A DNA stretch of 64,000 bases from positions 7,542,085 to 7,606,084 of the forward strand of contig JAQFVV010012396.1 of NCBI GenBank assembly GCA_028023455.1, in the 5' to 3' direction. Shown one piece after another: positions 1-10,106 of this stretch. The notes beneath the pieces are model-generated. The model was not told the origin of the DNA. It ran no database searches and saw only the letters and a program-made list of their open reading frames with translations. The position numbers and the translations under genes are program-made. The stretch's first letter is position 1, and each line of letters begins with the position of its first letter. This stretch comes from Epiperipatus broadwayi (taxonomy: Eukaryota; Onychophora; Udeonychophora; Euonychophora; Peripatidae).

Positions 1-172
1 GACTATCATTCAACTCATGTCCTCAGATTTCTGGAAACCAAAAATTACAGAGGATATCACTTCAGACCTCCATGACATGACTTCTGTACTTATTCCAGGG
101 ATACTTACTTGCCATTAGCAGACACTGACATTTTCATTATCTCCCATTGCCCATCCAAATCATTTAAAATTC
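1..172. other. Left flank of the LTR element, no gene seen
   Basis: Unique-looking AT-rich sequence ahead of the retrotransposon. No motif, repeat or coding segment could be supported. The last bases before the LTR (173-177, TATAT) match the bases after the 3' LTR and are treated as the target-site duplication. Confidence 0.4.
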
Positions 173-549
173 TATATTGTGACAGAATGGGTTTGAACCC
201 AGTCACAAATAAATTATTTAATCGGTAAACATATATAGATGTAGATATATATTTAATTTTGTTTATTACGTGGTGGTGGTTAAAAATACATAAACATGGT
301 GGGAGGGACTCTGTCATTTTAAATGAAATATGTGTGTGTGTGACAAATGCATGTATGAATGAATAAAGTAGTGAAAAGAGAGAAATGAGATTTTTGTTTC
401 ACATTGAAAAAACTAGAGTTTTCCAGCAGAATGAGAGTTTATTTTCTGTTATATTACAATAGAAGCTACGACATGAGTTTTCACATGTCTAACAGATCTG
501 GTTATTCCAAGTGAGATAAAAAGAAGCTTCTAGAACCAATGGAGAGGGC

Positions 550-557
550 TATAAAAG
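550..557 (+). promoter_or_regulatory. TATA box in 5' LTR
   Basis: TATAAAAG lies in a locally GC-richer stretch and is kept in the 3' LTR at 8946-8953. It is the probable core promoter for the genomic RNA; transcription would start about 25-30 bases downstream. Confidence 0.7.
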
Positions 558-721
558 TGAGCCACCCAGAATGCATTGGATCTTTTTCTGGCAGAGCTAC
601 CACAGTGAACACCTAAACGGTTTTAATATTTAAATATATAATGGCAATTTCAAAAGAAATGTCGGGTAAGAGAAGCCACATCCGATTCAGGCCCCTGATC
701 TCAACCTGCTGCAGTTGCCTC

Positions 722-727
722 AATAAA
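722..727 (+). promoter_or_regulatory. AATAAA polyadenylation signal in 5' LTR
   Basis: AATAAA about 170 bases after the TATA box, conserved in the 3' LTR at 9118-9123. The TATA-to-AATAAA order defines a plausible R region. Confidence 0.55.
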
Positions 728-1627
728 ACTGTGATGCCTCAAAACAACACATAATTCCAGCATGGAATCAAATGAACCTCGTCGGCCAATGGACATAAAA
801 ATCTCAAATCGTTCCCTTGAATTGCCTAATTTACCTGCAGAACAAAACTATATAATAAATAAATAAAAATTGCTTCTACTACTTTCCAGGAAAGCCAGGT
901 AAAAGAACTTTAATCATTGATCTTTTTAAATCTTCTTCATAAAAAAGAAATTTTGTACTTGCAATAATAAGTGAAGGTGACATACAAACTAACTTTATAA
1001 GATTTATTTAAAGTAACTAGTGTTGAAAGTCACATGATAAAACTTTGTATCAACCTTCACTACTTGAGAGATGTATGAGAGATTTATTGGAAAGAATGAT
1101 GTATGATTGCGATTTGAAATGACAGAATACTAAATATTGTTTTTTTTATATAATATTAAATAAATATATCAAGAAAGTAGAGTACTGACTTAGTTTAATT
1201 GTTTATAAATCCTTTTATTTAGTTTATGATTATTTTATTTATGTTTAAAATTATAAAAAATAAAAGAGAACTCTTAACCCCATTCGTAGCTACTCATGGC
1301 TGTGATGCCACCCGACCATGAGACGGAGCTAGCTGATGGTCAAAACCTCTCTCACATTATGTAAATAGTATTCTTGTTGGTAATATATCCACTTTGTGTA
1401 ATTCTTATATTCGTATAGGATTGGCACTTGGTGTCTTTTGGATGACCATAAATACATGTTGGGGATATATTACAGTTGCGAGAATAACCCATAAGTTTTA
1501 AATAATAATATTTTATGTCAAACCACTTAATTAAATATAAAATATACAGGCATGTATATTGATACATCATATACATATTCAGTAGTATACACCTGTCTAG
1601 TGAGAGGTAAATAGGGTTTTGTTATAA

Positions 1628-1645
1628 TGGCAACCCAACTAAAGG
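1628..1645 (+). other. Candidate primer binding site
   Basis: TGGCAACCCAAC begins directly after the 5' LTR. The leading TGG is what complementarity to a tRNA CCA end requires. I could not assign the tRNA: the implied acceptor strand does not match one I recognise. If the LTR really ends one base later, the primer site begins GGC and this call weakens. Confidence 0.5.
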
Positions 1646-1717
1646 GTTTCGAAGAGAAGTAGAGAGGAATGAGGAGAGTTATGAGATTTCAGAAATACGT
1701 TACAAAGTGATATTTGT

Positions 1718-1890
1718 TTATAGTATTGCAGGAAAAGCTTTTATAGGTTTTTAAATAGAGAATTCAAATGTGAATCACTTTAAATAGATTAAAGTACATT
1801 TATTTTGTGTATATATATTGCTCAATCAGTTTAAATAAATTAAAATACATGCTGTTGTTTTGTTTTTGTTTTTTAAATCCATTATATATA
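1718..1890 (+). repeat. Leader tandem repeat, first unit
   Basis: Holds the segments CAGGAAAA...TTTTTAAATAGAG, TCACTTTAAATAGATTAAAG and TTGCTCAATCAGTTTAAA..., then a run ending AAATCCATTA and (TA)n. The same segments recur in order in 4050-4435. The nested LTR-like insertion begins in the (TA)n at its right end. Confidence 0.75.
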
Positions 1891-1907
1891 TATATATATA
1901 TATATAT

Positions 1908-4046
1908 TGTAACGATATATAAATATGTCGTTACATTTATTTAAAATAAAAACTTTTAAGTTCGCATATAAAAATAAGTGTATTAAAAATAAAAGTAAAA
2001 AAAAACTAAACGCTAAAATTAAAAACGTTTGTTATACGTATATATATTCGCACAGATGCTAAACTGTAAAAATATTTTTTTTAATAAATAAAAAAAAGGT
2101 ATTTGAATGTATTTTTTATAAAAAAAAGATTTATAAAAATATTTTAATAAAAAAATAACGTAAGTTAAAGTAAAAACAGGTATTAATTAATTCCTGTAAT
2201 CTGTAAATGGAAATGATGTTTATTAATTATCTAAAAGCTGTGTAATTAAAAAGTCAGATGAAAAGTTAGATAAGAGAAGAAAGAAATTTTAGCTTGACCA
2301 ATGGAAGCACTAAGCCTTGGCTCGGACCCTAACGAAAGTGATGGATTAGTGACGTTTTGTTCATTGAATCCTTGTGGATAATATAAAAAGGGAAATACAG
2401 TTTTTTCTGACAGTTCCAGCTGTTTTGTTGTGAGAGATGGGGTAGGACGCACATACCTCACTCTCTCTCTCTATTTTTAAAAATGAACTGATTGAGATAC
2501 CGAAAGGAACCAGCTATTGCCATCTCCAGAACATTCCCTTCCAATGGAGGCGTCGCGGGAATTAATAAAAGCAGAAACCTGGACTCTTCTACCATAAGCT
2601 ATCTGAAATGAACAATTGTTAAAATCAATCAAGAACTTTCATCAAGTTTTACAAACTGATAAACAAGCCAACTGAAATGTTAAAACGGACTCTTATCTGA
2701 CTTTTGTAAGTCTTTAAATCAAATTAATAATGTTTAATTTTATATGTTTTCCGATTGATAAACATCATTCCATTTTTTTTTTTCCTTATTGTAAAGATTA
2801 TTTAAATGTATGAAATTTAAGTTGTTTATAGACGCTTGCATGGATTCGTTTGCGGTTAATTATATTTTGGTTTTCATATTTGATCAAAATATATAGACAT
2901 TCGATAAATAATGATACCTTACGGTGAGTATCTAAAATGTATTTATTCGGATGTCTTTTAAGTTATTGGTGACAACGCAAGTATCTTATGGTGAATACTA
3001 TTGGGTTACTTATAAGTTTCCCTCTGCGATTGTCGGTATCAATAATTTTGTATTTTGATCGTTTATGTTTATTTTGAAATGTTTTTGACCGTGGAATCTA
3101 TGTAATCGATCTATACCCAACATTTTTAAACAAATCTGTGCGAACGTATTTAAATGTTAAATTTAAGTCAGGCGTGAATGGCTATATAGTTTTGTAAAGT
3201 TGTATTAAGGGAGGGTAATCTTAGGTTATTCATTTCGTAGTTGAATTGGTTCAATGGATTGGATATATTTGTGTAATTAGTAGATGTAATATGAGGTCCG
3301 CTACGGGCAGGATTATAGATATACGCCACACACCCTCTGTTTGCCTATGGATGGGTTTGTAAGTCGGCAGAAGACCGCAGTCCATTCCTATGGAGTTTTT
3401 AGTTTATTGATCTACTTGCCAACAGATGTCACATGCCTGTTGGTGGAGAGTCAATGTCTTCTCTATTTCTACTTATTGTTCAGATGTACATTCCTGACAA
3501 TATAGTATTTTGTGTTGTCGTATCATGCTATATCGAATACATGAATGTATCAGATGGATTGGCGCCAGTTGATTGTGAAATTTGTTGCCTAAGGTTAAAT
3601 CAGGGAAGAATATTTTCCTTTCAAATGCAGACCTATGTAGTCCATTCATACTCGACCCTCTAAATAAATAGTAAACTCAGTATTTGCAATCTACTTAAAT
3701 TTAGAATTAAAGATCAATATAAAATTATAAACGTTAAATTTATTCCTCAAAATTTAAATATTATTTTATATGTGCGTAAATAAATATTTTTATGTGTTAA
3801 TTTCTGGCAGTGGCTTTTATTCTTTTATATTTAAGATATAAAATTTATAGATTTTTATCTCTGCGTCTCCGCTGAGCTAGTGACTTGGGCTAACGGTCGG
3901 AATATTTAAAGAAAGTGGAATCTTAACAGCGCGTATCTGCCTACTTTATAAATTTTTCTAGGCTCAAATGCCTAGATGGCGCCCCTGTAGTGCAGATATT
4001 GTTTTTGCGGTTAGATTCGATCTTCACTTTCATTCCGATTGGTACA
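1908..4046 (+). mobile_element. Probable solo LTR of a second retrotransposon, nested in the leader
   Basis: A 2139-bp block interrupts the leader tandem repeats. It begins TGTAAC and ends GGTACA, imperfect inverted termini of the TG...CA type, and is bracketed by ATAT (1904-1907 and 4047-4050), consistent with a target duplication inside (TA)n. Internally it has TATAAAAAG at 2382-2390, a CT-rich stretch at about 2460, and AATAAA at 2564-2569, the order expected of an LTR promoter and polyadenylation region. The first 28 bp form a small hairpin (TGTAACGA at 1908-1915, TCGTTACA at 1928-1935). No coding domain was found; the 76-codon ORF at 3433-3663 is not recognisable. Because the flanks are (TA)n, the target duplication is weak. 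It could instead be another kind of insertion. Confidence 0.62.
2382..2390 (+). promoter_or_regulatory. TATA box in nested solo LTR
   Basis: TATAAAAAG about 180 bases before an AATAAA at 2564-2569. It suggests the LTR-like block is read on the + strand. Confidence 0.45.
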
Positions 4047-4049
4047 ATA

Positions 4050-4435
4050 TATATATATATATTGCTCAATCAGTTTAAATAAATTAAAATACATGCTGTT
4101 GTTTTGTTTTTGTTTTTTAAATCCATTAACAACGCGATATTTAGTTTAGATTATTACGGGGAAAATGTTTGTATATTTAAATAGATGGTTCAAATGCAGA
4201 TCACCTTGAATAGATTAAAGTACATTTGTTTTGTATATATATATCACTCAATTAGTTTAAATAAATTAAAATACATGCTGTGTTTTCTTTTTAAATCCGT
4301 TATCAAAGCGATATTTAGTTGGATTATTACAGGAAAATCGTTTGTATATATAAATAGAGGGTTCAAATGTGAATCACTTTAAATAGATTAAAGTACATTT
4401 GTTTGGCACATATATATCACTCAGATCATTTTAAA
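4050..4435 (+). repeat. Leader tandem repeats after the nested insertion
   Basis: About two and a half diverged units of roughly 150-165 bp. They repeat the 1718-1890 segments: TTGCTCAATCAGTTTAAA (4061), AAATCCATTAACAA.GCGATATTTAG, GATTATTAC.GG.AAAAT, TTCAAATG, TTAAAGTACATTTG. Part of the Ty3 leader before gag; no coding potential. Confidence 0.75.
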
Positions 4436-4706
4436 TAAAGGAAGTGTAATAGGTCAAGAATAGGTAATCCGTGATTATTGTTGGTTGATGGGGGAGATTT
4501 CAAGAAATAACCATTTTGTCATGTCATGTTAGTGCAGTAGGTCAAAGATACGCAATCTGTTATCTTTTGTTTATCTAAGTGGATGAGGTTTCAAAAGTAA
4601 AGTGGCTAACAGAAAGGCAGTGCAGGGTGCTGGGATGGGGAGTGAGTCCAAGACATCCAACCAGAAATAGAAAACCCAAAGAAATAAACTAAAATAATAT
4701 ATAAGG
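4436..4706 (+). other. Retrotransposon leader, unresolved gag N-terminus
   Basis: Sequence between the leader repeats and the first recognisable gag segment. It is less AT-rich from about 4580 onward and may encode the start of Gag, but no start codon or conserved motif can be fixed. Confidence 0.4.
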
Positions 4707-5648
4707 GTGAGAGAGAAGGAGAGGGAAGGAAATGAGATGATTAAAATACAGATATTCAAAGGGAAAAGGGGGGGAAAGCCCGGGGAACATCTAAAAAGTT
4801 TAAAAAGATACTTTTACAGATATGAGATGGGAGAATGTGATAAAATAATAGTGGCCCACAGCCACTTGCAGGAGCATGCCTGGGATTGGTGGGGATGACT
4901 AATGATGAAGCCAATGATGTTTAGAGAGTATGAGAGGCTCTAAATAAAATATTCTGGGAGTGAGGAACTTCAGGAATGAATCAAAGCCCATATCATTCAG
5001 AAAAAGTTTAAGGAGGAAGGAGAAGAGACATATGTCCAGTTCTTCAGACATCAGGTGGCACAACTGAGGGAATTAGAGGCATGTAATTTGTCAGAAAAAA
5101 ACATTTTAAGGATTGTATGCAGAAATCTGCCAAGTGAAGTAATGATAAGCATAGGGGATACATCAAGAAAAAGTGTAAAGGAGGTTGATAGAGTACTAGG
5201 ACAATTAGAGATCAGCGAACAGTGGTGGATGGAAATAAAAGAAGAAAACTGGGATCGAAAGGGGGAAGAGAGGTGCATGGGAAACCTGATATGTTATGAT
5301 AAGAAATGGATTCCTAAATATGCAAGTGTGGGCTGTCCAATAGTGATTTCTGGGAGGCAGCTTGAGGCATTCATGGATTCTGGCAGCCAGATCTCTGTGA
5401 TGTCTGAGAAAGCGTATACACAAATCATCGGCTATCAGACTAGCATACGGACCCTACCTATTAAACCCATCCAAATCAGAATGGCAAATAATAAAATGGC
5501 TAGGGTTGAACCCAAGCAGGTATGGATGGATCTGCATATCAATGGAGAACCATTTCCTCATGTCTTTCTAATTACGAAAGATCTGATACATGACATATTG
5601 ATAGGAACAGATTTTCTTGAAACAGTTTCGATGTGCAATAGATTTTAA
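4707..5648 (+). pseudogene. Broken gag-protease of the Ty3/Gypsy element
   Basis: One reading frame holds a Gag capsid-like segment (GxxGGKPGEHLKSLKRYF, then AWDWWG at the end of the first piece) followed by KKFKEEGEETYVQFFRHQ and a Gag C-terminal part. After about 5300 comes an aspartic protease with AFMDSGSQISVMSE (catalytic DSG) and a closing ILIGTDFLE, as in the retropepsin family. In-frame stops lie at 4896, 4941 and 4977. No intact CCHC zinc knuckle was found, only scattered Cys near 5270-5300. The frame ends at 5646-5648 because of one extra A in the GAAACAG run near 5620; the downstream frame continues the expected post-protease sequence. Gag would form the particle and the protease would cut the polyprotein. 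Confidence 0.85.
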
Positions 5649-6483
5649 AACCTGTCGGTTTACATGTGAAGGGGAAGCCACCAAGTTTACCACAGCACAG
5701 TTATGTCAATCAATAGGAGTAATCCAGACAGAAGGGAAAGAGAGTGAGATTGAAGAGAAAATTCAGGAGATAATCGTGGCAAACAAAGAGGAGAAGGAGG
5801 CTTTCAGGCAGACATTATATCAATATCATCAAGTATTTTCAGAAGTAACAGGCATAATACCAGGTTTTGAATAATGCATCAAACTGAGGCAGGACCAGCC
5901 TTTGCAATCACGCTCATATCCTGTGCCATACCAATATAGGGAGGAGGTAACAAAACAAGTAAACCAGATGGTAGAATGGGGGATAATATCTAAATGTTCA
6001 TCACCATATTGTAACCCTCTAGTGGTGGTTAAGAAGAAGAGTGGGGCCATTAGATTATGTCTGGATGCAAGACAATTGAACCGAGCAACAATTCCAGACC
6101 GTAACATTCCACCTCCAATACATGAGTTATTGCAAGAATTCAAGGGTAAGTGGGTATTCTCAACATTCGACCTGATGGCCAGTTACTGGCAGATCCAGCT
6201 CCACCCAGAGGACTTGCAATATACAGCTTTTCGGTATGGAGGATACTCATACCAATTTAACAGAATGCCATTTGGGCTCATAAATAGTGGGGCTGGTTTG
6301 TTAAGGTGTCTAGACCAAGTGTTGGCAGATAATATCAAGAAATGCATAACTATGTACGTTGATGATATATTGATAGCCTCATCCAGTAGTGAGGAGCATC
6401 AAAAAGATGTTGAGATGTTTCTTTGGGAATGTCAGAATAAGGGTATCAAAATCAATTTAAAAAAGTACTATGATGAAAGATGA
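5617..6483 (+). pseudogene. Broken reverse transcriptase domain of pol
   Basis: Continues from the protease in the +1 frame. It includes the pre-RT linker (about 5620-5870), a stop at 5872-5874, then Ty3-type RT motifs in order: VEWGIISKCSSPY, VVVKKKSGAIRLCLDARQLN, FSTFDLMASYWQI (first catalytic Asp), NRMPFGLINSG, and MYVDDILIAS with the YxDD active site at about 6353-6364. The catalytic Asp residues are kept, but the stop and the frame loss near 6465-6480 make it non-functional. RT would copy element RNA into DNA in the particle. Confidence 0.93.
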
Positions 6484-7285
6484 AATGACATTCTTGGGTC
6501 ACTCGGTGGGAGCCCAGGGGAAGAAACACCACCTGGTCAAGGTATCGGCCATCAAGGAGTTTCCTAAACCTAAATCTTGAAAGCAAGTACGGTCATTCTT
6601 GGGTCTTTGTAACTTCTACAACAGATTCCATGAGTGATTGGCTGAATGGACAGAACCTTTGGTTAGAATATTGAGAAAAGGTATACCCTGGAAATGGGAT
6701 CAAGAACAGGAGAGGGCTCTTGAAGACATAAAGGAGAGATTTACAAGACAAGTTATGCTTTCTTTTCCAGATTTTACCAAACCATTTGGGGTACAAACAA
6801 ATAGCAGTGGGTACGGTTTGGGGGCTACACTGTCACAAATACAGGAAGGAAATCAAATGGGAGTGCTGTATTTCATCAGCAGATTACTCAAGGGGTTCAA
6901 ATTAAATTACTACACTACAGAAAAGGAAGCACTGGCAATCATCTGGGCATTTCAGAAGTTTCGTCCATTTTTGTTAGGGTCAGAAGTCATTGTAATGACT
7001 GATCATAAGAGCCTCAAGTTTATAAATCATAGCTACCTCACCAACAGCCAGCTGATCCATTGGAGCTTGTTGTTGCAGGAATATAATTATACTGTTCAAT
7101 ATTGTAAGGGACCGGAGAATATTGTGGCCAATATTTTGAGCCGGAATCCATCTGGTCACCATCCTGATTATCCAGGTGTGGAGAACCTGTATATTGCCAA
7201 TATGGATATAGGAAGGAACAAGAGGGTTGAAGAGGACCTGGCTCATTTGGAAGATTGGCAGCATCAAGATGAACAAAACGAATAG
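6484..7285 (+). pseudogene. RT connection and RNase H domains of pol, with catalytic losses
   Basis: After a frameshift near 6465-6480 the thumb region reads TFLGHSVGAQGKKH, then KQVRSFLGLCNFYNRFHE with TGA stops at 6578 and 6635. RNase H follows: FTKPFGVQTNSSGYGLGATL, TTEKEALAIIWAFQKFRPFL, MTDHKSLKFI, and GPENIVANILSRNP. The family normally has Asp where this copy has Asn in QTNSS and in VANILSR, so two active-site positions are lost, each by a change compatible with G to A. Frame ends at 7283-7285, where integrase would be expected to continue. Confidence 0.9.
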
Positions 7286-8535
7286 GAAAGGGAACAAATG
7301 GTGAGAGCTCAACAAAGACAGGAAAGGAAACAAGGTACTGGCTTTTCAAAAATATTCTACAGTACCCGATACATGATGATCCAGAGCAGTGGAAACCAGT
7401 TATACCTCCTACATTGCAGAAAGAGATGAGAAATTATGTATACCAACTATATGGCCATTATGGTGCTTTAAAAACAGAGCATTTGGTTTGAAAATGGTTT
7501 TATTGGCTGAACATCCATGCATCAGTTTTGAACATGTTGAGAGATTGTGAAAGTTGTCAGACAACCAAACCAGAAAACTGGAATTATGCAGCTCCCATGC
7601 TGTCAATACCAAATAGATCACAAGAAATGATAGCATTAGATTTTTTAGGCCCTCTGCCGGCATTCAATAAAAAAATATCTCCTCATCATGTACGATTTAT
7701 TCTCAAAATATGTGTCAGCATATCCTATTGTGCAGGTGAATGCAAAGAATGCCATCAAAATGCTAGAAGGCAGACATTTTACAGAGACTAGAAAACCCAA
7801 GAGCATATTGTCTGACCATGGTACTCCCTTCATGTCCAAGGAATGGTGCAAGTGGATCCAACAATAGGGGATTAGACATAATTTTACCTCTATCAGGAAC
7901 CCGCAATCCAACACCTGTGAATGAGTAATGAGGAGTTGGGGCGTTTGTTTTGCACATATACAGGCATGAATCATAAAGGCTGGGTTAAATGAACTCCTTG
8001 GGTGGTGGATTTTATAAACTGGAACATAAATGAATCTAGCAGTTTTGCTCCATTTTGTCTTCAATTTGGACAGCACATACCATGTCAGATAAAGATTTTG
8101 GTGCCAGGGATGGAAGAACCACCTATTGACAAGAAGAGTGATCACATTAGAGCATATCAGACATTACAGCAGGTGAGCCATCAAAGGGGAAAGAAAGTGA
8201 GACATAGGGCACCCATATTTAAATTTCTTGCACTGAGACATAGGGCATCCATATTTAAAGTAGGGGATAGAGTCATGGTTAAAAACCCTCACGTCAGTAA
8301 CTTAGATAAGTTTGTATGCCGCAAATTTTGCAACCTATATGAAGGCCCATACACTATTTGCCATAATCAAGGGGATAATGCATTTTGGGTGAACACTGGG
8401 CCCGGAATCAGGGGGTCATATAATGCTCGGTCATTAAAGCCTGCCTGGCCCTTTGCAAGCAAAGGGCAAATCAAAGAATCAGGTAATACATGTGTTGTAC
8501 AAAAAGAGCTGTTCAAAATACGCAAATGTATTTGA
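7286..8535 (+). pseudogene. Broken integrase of pol
   Basis: The HHCC zinc-binding part is visible (YGHYGALKTEH, CESCQ near 7550). The catalytic core has IALDFLGPLP (first Asp), ILSDHGTPF (second Asp, about 7812) and NPQSNTCE (Glu) ending at 7921. The C-terminal part has FKVGDRVMVKNP, EGPYTI and SYNARSLKPAWPF. It is split by frameshifts near 7340-7360, 7665-7680 and 7936-7945 and by stops at 7489, 7865, 7922 and 7990. A 26-bp segment is tandemly doubled at 8198-8223 and 8234-8259. Integrase would insert the cDNA. The coding region runs almost to the polypurine tract, leaving no space for an envelope gene. Confidence 0.9.
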
Positions 8536-8543
8536 AGGCTTTT

Positions 8544-8554
8544 GGAGGAGGGGG
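8544..8554 (+). other. Polypurine tract
   Basis: GGAGGAGGGGG immediately before the 3' LTR (TATTGTGACAG). It is the usual primer for plus-strand synthesis in LTR retroelements and helps place the LTR start. Confidence 0.85.
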
Positions 8555-8557
8555 TAT

Positions 8558-10101
8558 TGTGACAGAAAGGGTTCGAACCCAGTCACAAATAAATTATTTA
8601 ATCGATAAACATATATAGATGTAGATATATATATATAATTTTGTTTATTGTGTGGTGGTGGTTACAAATACATAAACATGAGAAGAGGAACTCTGTCATT
8701 TTAAATGATATATATGTGTGTGTGACAAATGCGTGTATGAATGAATTAAGTAGTGAAAAGAGAAAAATGAGATTTTTGTTTCACATTGAAAAAACTAGAG
8801 TTTTCCGGCAGAATGAGATTTTATTTTCTGTTATATTACAATAGAAGCTACTACACGAGTTTTCACACATCTAACAGATCTGGTTGTTCCACATTGAAAA
8901 TCAGAAGTGAGATAAAAAAAAGCTTCTAGAACCAATGGAGGGGGCTATAAAAGCGAGCCACCCAGAATGCATTGGATTTTTTTCTGGCTGAGCTACCACA
9001 GTGAACACCTAAACGGTTTTAATATTTAAATATATAATGGCAATTTAAAAAGAAATGTCAGGATAAGAGAAGCCGCATTGGATTCAGCCCCCCCCCCCAA
9101 CCTGCTGCAGCTGCCTCAATAAAACCATGATGCCTCGAAACAACACATAATTCCAGCATGGAATCAAATGAACCTCGTCGGCCAACGGCACATACAATGG
9201 ACATAAAGATCTCAAATCATTACCTTGAATTGCCTAATTTACCTGCAGAACAAAACTATATAATAAATAAATAAAAATTGCTTCTACTACTTCCTGGAAA
9301 AGCCAGGTAAAGAACTTTAATCATTGATCTTTTTAAATCTTCTTTATAAAAAGGAAATTTTGTACTTGCAATAATAAGTGAAGGTGACATACGAACTAAC
9401 TTTATAAGATTTCTTTAGAGCTTCATTTCATTACGGACATAATAAAGTAACTAGTGTTGAAAGTCACATGATACAAACTTTGTATCAACCTTCACTACTT
9501 GAGAAATGTATGAGAGATCTATTGGAAAGAATGATGTATGATTGCGATTTGAAATGACAGAGTACTAAATATTGTTTTTTTTTTTATAATATTAAATAAA
9601 TATATCAAGATTGTTTTTTTTTATAATATTAAATAAATATATCAAGAAAGTAGAGTATTGACTTAGTTTAATAGTTTATAAATCCATTTATTTAGTTTAT
9701 GATTATTTTATTTATTTTTATGTTTAAAATAAAAAAATAAAAGAGAACTCAACCCCATTCGTTGCTGCTCATGGTTGTGATGCCACCCGACCGTGAGACT
9801 GAACTAGCTGATGGTCAAAACCTCTCTCACATTACGTAAATAGTATTCTTGTTGGTAATATATCCACTTCGTGTAATTCTTATATTCGTATAGGATTGGC
9901 GCTTCATGTCCTTTGGATGACCATAAAACACATTGGGGATAAATTACAGTTGCGAGAATAACCCATACGTTTTGAATAATAATATTTTAGGTCAAATCAC
10001 TTAATTAAATATAAAATATACAGGCATGTATATTGATACATCATATACATATTCAGCAGTATACACCTGTCTAGTGAGAGGTAAATAGGGTTTTGTTATA
10101 A
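8558..10101 (+). repeat. 3' LTR of the Ty3/Gypsy element
   Basis: Matches 178-1627 with scattered substitutions and indels; about 1.54 kb. It carries TATAAAAG (8946-8953) and AATAAA (9118-9123). It has a C-run at 9088-9098, about 25 bp at 9417-9445 absent from the 5' copy, and a local duplication of about 37 bp at 9572-9646. It is followed by TATAT (10102-10106). Confidence 0.9.
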
Positions 10102-10106
10102 TATAT

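Larger units (their letters stand above)
178..1627 (+). repeat. 5' LTR of the Ty3/Gypsy element
   Basis: Starts TGTGACAG and matches the 3' LTR along its whole length. The shared sequence ends at GTTATAA(T), followed by unrelated sequence in the two copies. The exact ends are uncertain by 1-3 bases: ATTGTGAC at the start and GTTATAAT at the end form an imperfect inverted repeat, while the TATAT target duplication favours TGTGAC...TTATAA. At about 1.45 kb it is long for this class. Compared with the 3' copy it lacks about 25 bp (present at 9417-9445) and has only one copy of a segment doubled at 9572-9646. ORFs inside are chance. Confidence 0.9.
178..10101 (+). mobile_element. Degenerate full-length Ty3/Gypsy LTR retrotransposon
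   Basis: Two long direct repeats (178-1627 and 8558-10101) bracket a 6.9-kb interior with gag, protease, RT, RNase H and integrase traces in the Ty3/Gypsy order. A G-rich polypurine tract sits just before the 3' LTR and a TGG-starting primer-site candidate just after the 5' LTR. TATAT occurs on both outer flanks, fitting a 5-bp target duplication, though it is weak evidence in AT-rich DNA. No envelope gene and no chromodomain were seen after integrase. The interior carries many in-frame stops and about five frameshifts, so the copy is inactive. A second LTR-like sequence (1908-4046) is nested in the leader. Confidence 0.94.

Noticed and set aside
173-177. TATAT target duplication as strong proof of LTR ends
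   Set aside because: Kept only as weak support: in DNA this AT-rich a 5-bp TATAT match is likely by chance, and the ends could shift by 1-3 bases.
3433-3663. 76-codon ORF in the nested LTR-like block
   Set aside because: No recognisable motif and no context for a gene inside an LTR.
5829-8145. Minus-strand ORFs of 70-166 codons across the pol region
   Set aside because: Shadows of the + strand Ty3 pol frames; no independent motifs.
8461-8557. Chromodomain or env downstream of integrase
   Set aside because: Less than 100 bases remain before the polypurine tract and no motif is present.
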